NCBI GenBank assembly: GCA_045599385.1
Contig: JAZRVW010000022.1
Location: forward strand, 1-10,662
Source of the DNA: F23-B02 sp045599385
Lineage (GTDB): Bacteria > Bacillota > Clostridia > Oscillospirales > Oscillospiraceae
Reading direction: 5' to 3'
Length of the DNA: 10,662 nucleotides
The notes under the pieces are model-generated. The model worked only from the letters and a program-made list of their open reading frames with translations, was not told the origin of the DNA and did no database searches. Below are positions 6,672-10,662 of the stretch, piece after piece. The position numbers and the translations under genes were made by a program. The stretch's first letter is position 1, and each line of letters opens with the position of its first letter.

Positions 6672-7639
6672 AAAGATTAACCGCACTTCTGCTGTGCCTT
6701 GCAATGCTCTTTTCCCTCTGCGCCTGCTCAGGCGATGAGGAGAAAAAGAAGACCGAAGACAAGGAGACGGAGAAATACGAGGCCGTGAAAGTTGAAAACC
6801 ACGGCAAAACCGTTACCGTAAAGGAAATGCCACAGAAGGTTGTTACCGCAGGCCCGAACTGCACGGAGCTTTTCTGCGCTCTCGGTCTTTCCGACCTCGT
6901 AATCGGCAAGTGTATGTCCAACCACAGCGCAGGCGCGCTTGAGGAATATGCCGACGATTACTACACCGTGCCCGACATTGCCGAGGGCTATCCCACGCTG
7001 GAGCAGCTCACCGCCAGCGGCTGCGATTTCATCTGCGCAACGGACTGGATTTTCGGCGAAAATCTCACGGTGAAATCTCTTGAAAATGCGGGCATAACCG
7101 TCTTTGTGCTCGACTCTGATGACATCGGAGATATGTACAGGGATATCCGCGCCATAGCGAAGATTTTCGGCGTCAGCGAGGCGGCGGAGGAGCTTATCTC
7201 AAAGGACGCGGCACGAATCAGCGCGGTGACGGAAGCCCTGCCCGAAGAGGCGGCGCGTGTTCTCGTGCTTGACAGCTTCCTCGGAAGCAAGGTTTATGTG
7301 GCAGGCGCCTACAGCTATGAAAATTCTCTCATTGCCGCCGCAGGCGGAGTCAATGTATTTGCGGAGCTTGAAAAGGCATGGGACGCCGTTACGGTTGAGG
7401 ATATAATCGCCGCCGACCCCGACTTTATCATCATTCACGACTATAAGGGCTCGGGCTACGATGAAAAGCTTAACGCTCTGCTGAATAACCCCGCCCTGTC
7501 GCAGCTTAACTGCCTTGCAGACGGACAGCCTCATGTTATGTGTCTGCCTCTGGAAAACTGCTTCCCGGGTGTGCGCTGCAGCCTCGCCGTTGAGGCGATT
7601 GCCGCTGCCTTGCATGCCGACGTAAGCGCTGCGGAGTAA
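6668..7639 (+). CDS. BtuF/FhuD-type substrate-binding lipoprotein (iron-siderophore/corrinoid class)
   Basis: A 323-residue lipoprotein of the helical-backbone substrate-binding class (periplasmic binding protein family PF01497) that captures siderophores, haem or cobalamin for ABC importers. A signal peptide with lipobox LCAC (lipidated Cys20) is followed by a Lys/Glu-rich tether (about 23-38) and the binding fold from about 44. Family features: the QKVVTAGPNCTELFCALGL segment (56-74), DIAEGYPTLEQL, ADPDFIIIHDYKG (249-261), and a C-terminal segment where family members read the ligand (PHVMCLPLENCFPG). The mature domain carries nine more cysteines (65, 70, 82, 119, 123, 282, 292, 298, 304), which is high for this family. 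It starts at ATG 6668, within the racemase stop, after GAGGTGA. No permease or ATPase gene is in the operon, so it must work with a distant transporter or act as a sensor. The ligand cannot be told. Confidence 0.85.
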   Translation: MKRLTALLLCLAMLFSLCACSGDEEKKKTEDKETEKYEAVKVENHGKTVTVKEMPQKVVTAGPNCTELFCALGLSDLVIGKCMSNHSAGALEEYADDYYTVPDIAEGYPTLEQLTASGCDFICATDWIFGENLTVKSLENAGITVFVLDSDDIGDMYRDIRAIAKIFGVSEAAEELISKDAARISAVTEALPEEAARVLVLDSFLGSKVYVAGAYSYENSLIAAAGGVNVFAELEKAWDAVTVEDIIAADPDFIIIHDYKGSGYDEKLNALLNNPALSQLNCLADGQPHVMCLPLENCFPGVRCSLAVEAIAAALHADVSAAE

Positions 7640-7645
7640 GAAACC

Positions 7646-8482
7646 GTGTTCAGTAAGGTTTACGTTGAAATCACGAATATCTGCAATCTGAGCTGCTCCT
7701 TCTGCCACGGCACGAAAAGAGCGCCACGCCGCATGAGCTGCGAGGAGTTTGCCCTTGTCATTGAAAGGCTGAAGGGCCACACAAAGCACGTTTATTTTCA
7801 TCTGATGGGCGAACCGCTGACGCACCCCGAGCTGCCTGAGCTTCTGCACATTGCCGCCGAAAAGGGCATGAACTGCTGCATTACCACAAACGGAACGCTG
7901 GTTGGAAAATGCGCGGAAGTCCTGCTGGGCGCGGAAAAGCTGTATAAGCTGAGCGTGTCACTCCACAGCTATGAGGCAAACCGAAGTGCCGTGCCGCTTG
8001 AAGACTATCTCGAAAGCGTGTGGAGCGTTGCCGAAAAGCTTGCAAGGCGCGGAACGATCTGCGCCCTGCGCCTTTGGAATGACGGCGGCGAGAACGCGCT
8101 CAACGCCGAAATCCTTGACTTTCTGCGGAGCAGAACAGAGGGAGACTGGCAGGAAACAAGAACGGGCAGTCTGCGGCTTGCGGAAAACATCTATCTTGAA
8201 AACGCGGCAAAATTCGACTGGCCCGATATGAACGCGCCCGAGTATGAGGTGCAGTTCTGCCACGGTCTGCGAGACCAGCTTGCCGTGCTCTGCGACGGAA
8301 CGGCGGTGCCCTGCTGTCTTGATGCCGAGGGCGAAATAAGGCTCGGCAACATCTTTGAGCAGAGCCTTGAGGAAATCCTCGCTTCCCCCAGAGCAAAGGC
8401 GCTGTATGAGGGCTTTTCAAACAGAAAACCCACCGAGGAGCTGTGCCGCAGATGCGGCTACGCAACAAGATTCAACAAATAA
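7646..8482 (+). CDS. Radical SAM protein with SPASM-like C-terminal domain
   Basis: A 278-residue radical SAM enzyme. The N-terminal Cx3Cx2C motif (Cys13, Cys17, Cys20 in CNLSCSFC) binds the SAM-cleaving 4Fe-4S cluster, followed by the MGEPLTHPEL glycine/SAM motif (54-63) and ITTNGTL (79-85), all normal for a partial TIM barrel. The C-terminal part has six more cysteines (205, 216, 223, 224, 267, 270), with CDGTAVPCCLDAEGEIRLGNIFEQSLEEI and a final CRRC, the pattern of a short SPASM domain holding at least one auxiliary Fe-S cluster. SPASM enzymes mature peptides or activate enzymes, but no precursor peptide or partner is visible, so the substrate is unknown. GTG start at 7646, with GGAG 9 nt upstream inside the end of the previous gene and only 6 bp between genes, so it is the third gene of the racemase operon. 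The terminator begins at its stop codon. Confidence 0.9.
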   Translation: MFSKVYVEITNICNLSCSFCHGTKRAPRRMSCEEFALVIERLKGHTKHVYFHLMGEPLTHPELPELLHIAAEKGMNCCITTNGTLVGKCAEVLLGAEKLYKLSVSLHSYEANRSAVPLEDYLESVWSVAEKLARRGTICALRLWNDGGENALNAEILDFLRSRTEGDWQETRTGSLRLAENIYLENAAKFDWPDMNAPEYEVQFCHGLRDQLAVLCDGTAVPCCLDAEGEIRLGNIFEQSLEEILASPRAKALYEGFSNRKPTEELCRRCGYATRFNK

Positions 8483-8512
8483 AAATGACGCCCATGGGGC
8501 GTCATTTTTTTT
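8481..8512. terminator. Bidirectional rho-independent terminator
   Basis: A 13-bp perfect stem (8481-8493 with 8497-8509) around a GC-rich core (GACGCCC) and a 3-nt loop. Reading + there are eight T residues (8505-8512), ending the racemase operon; reading - there are five, ending the operon that finishes with the GreA gene at 8521. The stop codon of the radical SAM gene overlaps the left arm. Confidence 0.9.
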
Positions 8513-8520
8513 GTTTGTTT

Positions 8521-9021
8521 TCAGAAGCTGCGGAGCGGTGCGCTTCCGTCGTCCTCACTCTTGGTGATGGCGCGGATTTCCGCCTCATAGCTGTAGCTGT
8601 CGCTGACCTGAACGGTGATTCTGTCGCCGACCTTGCGGCCGAGAACGGATTTGCCGAAGGGCGACTCGCGGCTGATGAGTCCCTTGAGGGGATCGCAGCG
8701 CACGGTGGTGACAACCTGAATAATCTGGGCTTCGTCGTCCTCGGGGATATATATCTCCACCTTGTCGAAAAGTCCCACCTCGTCCTCGGCGGACTCGGTG
8801 CTGATGATTTTTGCGGAGGAAATCATTTTTTCGAGGTAGCGAATGCGGCTGCGGTTGCGGTTCTGTGCGCGCTTGGCTTCCTTGTATTCAAAGTTTTCGC
8901 TCAGGTCGCCGAAGGCGCGGGTACGCTTGACCTCTTCGATAAGCTCGGGCATGAGGCTGTTTCGCTCCTCAAGCTCAGCCTGCATTTTCTCGATGTCAAG
9001 CCTTGTGAGTTCGTCGTTCAT
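8521..9021 (-). CDS. greA: GreA-type transcription elongation factor
   Basis: A 166-residue protein with GreA architecture. It has an N-terminal coiled-coil hairpin (residues about 1-80) whose tip carries GDLSENFEYKEAK with acidic Asp39 and Glu42, the residues that reach into the RNA polymerase secondary channel to stimulate cleavage of backtracked transcripts. A C-terminal FKBP-like domain (about 85-155) follows, with the family signature ESPFGKSVLGRKVGD. Length is close to the usual 155-165. GAGGG lies about 8 nt before the ATG, inside the 3' end of the DUF4358 gene, and the genes are 2 bp apart, so it is the last gene of a lipoprotein operon. That is an unusual setting, since clostridial greA more often sits with lysS or dus genes; this could be a second Gre-family copy rather than the main one. 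The acidic tip is intact, so cleavage activity is expected. Confidence 0.9.
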   Translation of the reverse strand: MNDELTRLDIEKMQAELEERNSLMPELIEEVKRTRAFGDLSENFEYKEAKRAQNRNRSRIRYLEKMISSAKIISTESAEDEVGLFDKVEIYIPEDDEAQIIQVVTTVRCDPLKGLISRESPFGKSVLGRKVGDRITVQVSDSYSYEAEIRAITKSEDDGSAPLRSF

Positions 9022-9023
9022 TG

Positions 9024-9497
9024 TCAGCCCTCAAAGCAGCCCTTGAAGGCGATTTCGGCGGCATCTGCAGTTTCGGCATCGAGGATTTCGTACATGACGT
9101 AATCGCCCACAACCCATACCTGAGCATTCTCAAGCTTGGGGTATTCCTCGGGGAGATATTCGTCCATCCATCTGTCCTTGAGCGCCTGAACATAAGCCTC
9201 AAGCGCGTCCTGAAGCGCCTCGGCATCATCGGTCTTGAAAACGCCGTATTCGTTGATGTTGGTGCCGACCTTGGACTTCTTCACGCAGCAGTCGCTGTAG
9301 GCTTCGGGGTCGATTTTCATGGTGCCCTGAAGATATGTGTCGGGAATGTCCATCATGATTTCGCTGTCGGCGGCAGCATTGACGGCGGCGGCAACCGCCT
9401 CAAAACCGGGGTCGGCTGAAGCCTCGTCTTTTCCGCCGCAGGCGCAGAGGCACAGCAGGGTTATAAGGGCGAGAATAAGTGCAATGTATTTTTTCAT
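9024..9497 (-). CDS. DUF4358-family lipoprotein
   Basis: A small exported lipoprotein (157 residues) of unknown function. The signal peptide (MKKYIALILALITLL) ends in lipobox LCAC with lipidated Cys20, then GGKDE and a single domain of about 130 residues. The order of motifs (a short helix, then INEYGVFKTDD, a long helix with LEAYVQALKDRW, a YPKLENAQVWVVGDYVMYEIL strand pair) matches the DUF4358 lipoproteins common in Clostridia. AAGGAG (overlapping the stop of the upstream gene) lies 7 nt before its ATG. It is the middle gene of the SGNH-DUF4358-greA operon, 11 bp after the first gene. It has two adjacent internal cysteines (DCCVKK). The family is recognised from motif order only, and no activity is known. 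Confidence 0.78.
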   Translation of the reverse strand: MKKYIALILALITLLCLCACGGKDEASADPGFEAVAAAVNAAADSEIMMDIPDTYLQGTMKIDPEAYSDCCVKKSKVGTNINEYGVFKTDDAEALQDALEAYVQALKDRWMDEYLPEEYPKLENAQVWVVGDYVMYEILDAETADAAEIAFKGCFEG

Positions 9498-9508
9498 TTG
9501 ATTACTCC

Positions 9509-10288
9509 TTACAGAGCGTGGGTACGCAGATAATTGAGAACAAGGTTGAAGCCGGTTGTGCAGAGATGGAGACCGTCACCGTTGCCGTATTCGGAATTGA
9601 GGCAGCCGTTTGCGTCCTTGAGAACGGAGGCGGAGTCGGCATAGTGGGTGCCGGTTGCTTCCGCAATTTCATATACCCAGACGTTTGCGGCATCGATTTT
9701 TGCGTTGTTGATGCCGTTGTCCTTTGCCTCGTAGGAGGCCTCAACGGGATAAATGGAGTTGCAGATAATCTTGGTGTCGGGGCTTGCGGCCTGAATGCGA
9801 TGAATGAGGTCGATGTACTGGTCCTTGAACTCCTGCTCGTCCATCATGGCAACGCCGTTTACGCCGATGGTGAGCACAAGATACTCGGGCTGTGCGTCTT
9901 TAACAGCATCGACAATGAGGATTTCCTCGCCGGTCTTGGGATAAACGATGGTTGCGATGCTCTGGTTGAACAGAGCGAGGGTGCCGCTGGAGGGAGTCCA
10001 TACCTGAGACTCGTTTACAACCTCGTAAGCCTTCAGACCGTAGGTGGTGCTGTCGCCGATAAAGACAAGCTTGTCAATGTATTCCTGACCTGCATCGGCG
10101 GTCTGGGGCAGCCATACGGGAACGTCGCCGTCAGGCTCACCGGGCTGTGAGGGATTTTCCTCGCCGCCGTTGTCAGCGGGTGCGGAGGATTCTGCGGGTG
10201 CAGGTTCTTCGCTGTCATTGCCGCCGCAGGCGGTAAACAGCACAAGGCACATCATGAGTGCAAGAATAAGTGCGATGGTTCTTTTCAT
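9509..10288 (-). CDS. SGNH/GDSL-family hydrolase lipoprotein
   Basis: A 259-residue surface lipoprotein: signal peptide with lipobox FTAC (Cys21), a disordered Pro/Glu/Ser-rich linker (22-60) that would hold the domain off the membrane, then an SGNH hydrolase domain. Catalytic blocks are visible: FIGDSTTYGL with nucleophile Ser80 (block I), LTIGVNG with Asn144 (block III), and GDGLHL with Asp238 and His241 (block V). The block II glycine is less clear; Gly102 in PSSGTLAL is a candidate. Relatives deacetylate or deacylate cell-wall polysaccharides, peptidoglycan or dietary glycans, so an esterase on envelope or gut polysaccharide is the likely role. The substrate is unknown. It is the first gene of the operon, read from the promoter at 10400-10372 through a leader of about 77 nt that holds two palindromes. 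The ribosome binding site is weak (GGAAAG/GTGAG). Confidence 0.88.
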   Translation of the reverse strand: MKRTIALILALMMCLVLFTACGGNDSEEPAPAESSAPADNGGEENPSQPGEPDGDVPVWLPQTADAGQEYIDKLVFIGDSTTYGLKAYEVVNESQVWTPSSGTLALFNQSIATIVYPKTGEEILIVDAVKDAQPEYLVLTIGVNGVAMMDEQEFKDQYIDLIHRIQAASPDTKIICNSIYPVEASYEAKDNGINNAKIDAANVWVYEIAEATGTHYADSASVLKDANGCLNSEYGNGDGLHLCTTGFNLVLNYLRTHAL

Positions 10289-10307
10289 GGTTTCTCACTT
10301 TCCGAAC

Positions 10308-10320
10308 TTGAACAGTTCAA
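10308..10320. promoter_or_regulatory. Palindrome in the leader of the SGNH operon
   Basis: TTGAAC-A-GTTCAA, a perfect 6+6 bp inverted repeat with a 1-nt centre, 20 bp before the SGNH start codon. It is too tight for an RNA hairpin, so a protein-binding site is the more natural reading. No regulator for it is known from this window. Confidence 0.4.
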
Positions 10321-10335
10321 TCCTGTGTATTGAGT

Positions 10336-10353
10336 CTGCCGCAGCTGCGGCAG
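10336..10353. promoter_or_regulatory. 18-bp perfect GC-rich palindrome just downstream of predicted transcription start
   Basis: CTGCCGCAGCTGCGGCAG is fully self-complementary with no spacer. It falls at about +12 to +29 relative to the predicted start near 10365, a common place for a repressor operator. As RNA it could also form a short GC-rich hairpin in the leader. Confidence 0.5.
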
Positions 10354-10371
10354 CGCTTTTCCTGAAAAAAT

Positions 10372-10400
10372 ATTATACAACAACGCGGAGAAAAGGACAA
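10372..10400 (-). promoter_or_regulatory. Sigma-A-like promoter for the SGNH-DUF4358-greA operon
   Basis: On the - strand, TTGTCC (10400-10395), a 17-bp spacer and a perfect TATAAT (10377-10372). Transcription would start near 10365. The -35 box is four of six consensus, the -10 is full consensus. Repeat copy 1 begins 2 bp upstream of the -35 box. Confidence 0.8.
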
Positions 10401-10401
10401 G

Positions 10402-10473
10402 CCATTAAATTTCTCTTCGGATTGTTTGCGTCGCTTGCGACGCGCTATTCTCCACCAAAAAAAGCAGCCCGAA
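10402..10473. repeat. Intergenic repeat, copy 1
   Basis: From 10419 to 10473 this matches 10608-10662 at 51 of 55 positions, at a spacing of 189 bp; weaker similarity (CCAT-T-AAATT) extends left to 10402. It holds a tight stem GCGTCGC-TT-GCGACGC (10428-10443), then TTCTCCACCA, seven A and GCAGCCCGAAAG, which looks like half of a GAAA-loop terminator hairpin. It is not coding. Confidence 0.85.
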
Positions 10474-10561
10474 AGATTGTGCGCTGTGCCAAAAATTGTT
10501 TTATGGGGAGAAGGATAGCAAAGCGGACTCGCTTTTCTGCAAAGCTCCGCATGGGGTGAGT

Positions 10562-10590
10562 GTGAGAGGGGATTGGTTATCCCCTCTCAC
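10562..10590. repeat. 12-bp perfect inverted repeat (hairpin)
   Basis: GTGAGAGGGGAT (10562-10573) pairs exactly with 10579-10590 around the 5-nt loop TGGTT. There is no T-run on either side, so it is not a standard intrinsic terminator. It sits immediately left of repeat copy 2 and may be part of the same mobile or structural element. Confidence 0.75.
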
Positions 10591-10662
10591 CATAAATTGA
10601 GCGAAGCGGATTGTATGCATCGCTTGCGATGCGCTGTTCTCCACCAAAAAAAGCAGCCCGAA
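10590..10662. repeat. Intergenic repeat, copy 2 (cut by window edge)
   Basis: Same orientation as copy 1. The stem is GCATCGC-TT-GCGATGC (10617-10632): both arms differ from copy 1 by one base each and the two changes restore pairing (G-C to A-T). The copy runs out of the window within GCAGCCCGAA, so its true end cannot be seen. Confidence 0.8.

Larger units (their letters stand above)
10289..10662. other. Gene-free intergenic stretch rich in structured repeats
   Basis: I see no convincing gene in these 374 bases on either strand. The open frame crossing part of it on the + strand has no ribosome binding site and runs antisense into the SGNH gene. The stretch holds the leader and promoter of the SGNH operon (to 10400), repeat copy 1 (10402-10473), about 90 bp without a clear element apart from imperfect AAGCGGA-type motifs, a 12-bp hairpin (10562-10590), and repeat copy 2 (10590 to the window end). 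Confidence 0.7.

Noticed and set aside
7199..7849. - strand open frame (216 codons) antisense to the binding protein and radical SAM genes
   Set aside because: Spans the junction of two real genes on the other strand, with no domain or translation signal.
8483..8520. Possible small RNA between the two convergent operons
   Set aside because: The whole gap is accounted for by the bidirectional terminator; there is no promoter in it.
8443..9102. + strand open frame (219 codons) across the terminator and antisense to greA
   Set aside because: It starts inside the radical SAM gene, reads through a strong terminator and is antisense to a clear GreA. No supporting start signal.
9479..10150. + strand open frame (223 codons) antisense to the SGNH hydrolase gene
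   Set aside because: Entirely opposite a gene with intact catalytic motifs and its own promoter; no ribosome binding site.
10447..10457. CTCCACCA in the right-hand repeats as the 3' end of a tRNA or tmRNA (possible integration site)
   Set aside because: No T-arm (GTTCGAxTC) or acceptor partner is found upstream in either copy; the preceding stem has a 2-nt gap rather than a 7-nt loop. The match is only to the CCA-type end.
1..10662. CRISPR array, transposase, phage genes, toxin-antitoxin pair or biosynthetic cluster
   Set aside because: No regularly spaced repeat array, no recombinase or phage motifs, and no small paired toxin/antitoxin frames with translation signals. The radical SAM gene alone does not make a RiPP cluster because no precursor peptide is visible beside it.

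Overview
The window looks like chromosomal DNA from an anaerobic member of the Clostridia (Bacillota), probably the Oscillospirales/Ruminococcaceae group. The evidence is Gram-positive style: strong GGAGG-type ribosome binding sites, TTG and GTG starts, four lipoprotein signal peptides with no sign of outer-membrane partners, a radical SAM enzyme with a SPASM-like C-terminus, and base composition a little above 50% GC by eye. There is no rRNA, tRNA, CRISPR array, transposase or phage gene. The organism call is inference.

Layout, left to right. (1) Positions 1-1385, + strand: the 3' half of a MOFRL-type glycerate 2-kinase gene, directly followed by a YhhN/TMEM86-type membrane protein (lysoplasmalogenase family). 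(2) 1403-2151, + strand: a monocistronic unit with its own sigma-A-like promoter, coding for a zinc-ribbon/proline-rich/multi-TM protein and ending at a perfect 17-bp terminator hairpin. (3) 5861-2150, - strand: an operon of an MMPL/RND-type transporter (likely TTG start) and an overlapping 525-residue lipoprotein, converging on the same hairpin. (4) 5897-8512, + strand: a divergent operon of an aspartate/glutamate racemase-family protein, a cysteine-rich BtuF/FhuD-type substrate-binding lipoprotein and a radical SAM/SPASM protein, ending at a second strong hairpin. (5) 10400-8521, - strand: an operon of an SGNH/GDSL hydrolase lipoprotein, a DUF4358 lipoprotein and a GreA-type transcription elongation factor, converging on the second hairpin. 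(6) 10289-10662: a non-coding stretch with the promoter of operon 5, two palindromes in its leader, a strong hairpin, and two copies of a ~72-bp intergenic repeat whose internal stem shows a compensatory base-pair change.

Four sigma-A-like promoters, all with 17-bp spacers, and two hairpin terminators let nearly the whole window be divided into transcription units. The two promoters in the divergent region also settle two start sites: the transporter most likely starts at TTG 5798 and the racemase at ATG 5958.

The items with most potential novelty are the racemase / orphan substrate-binding lipoprotein / radical SAM operon, and the paired intergenic repeats at the right edge. I see no defence system, biosynthetic cluster or other clearly new multi-gene machine; most of the window is ordinary housekeeping and envelope genes.
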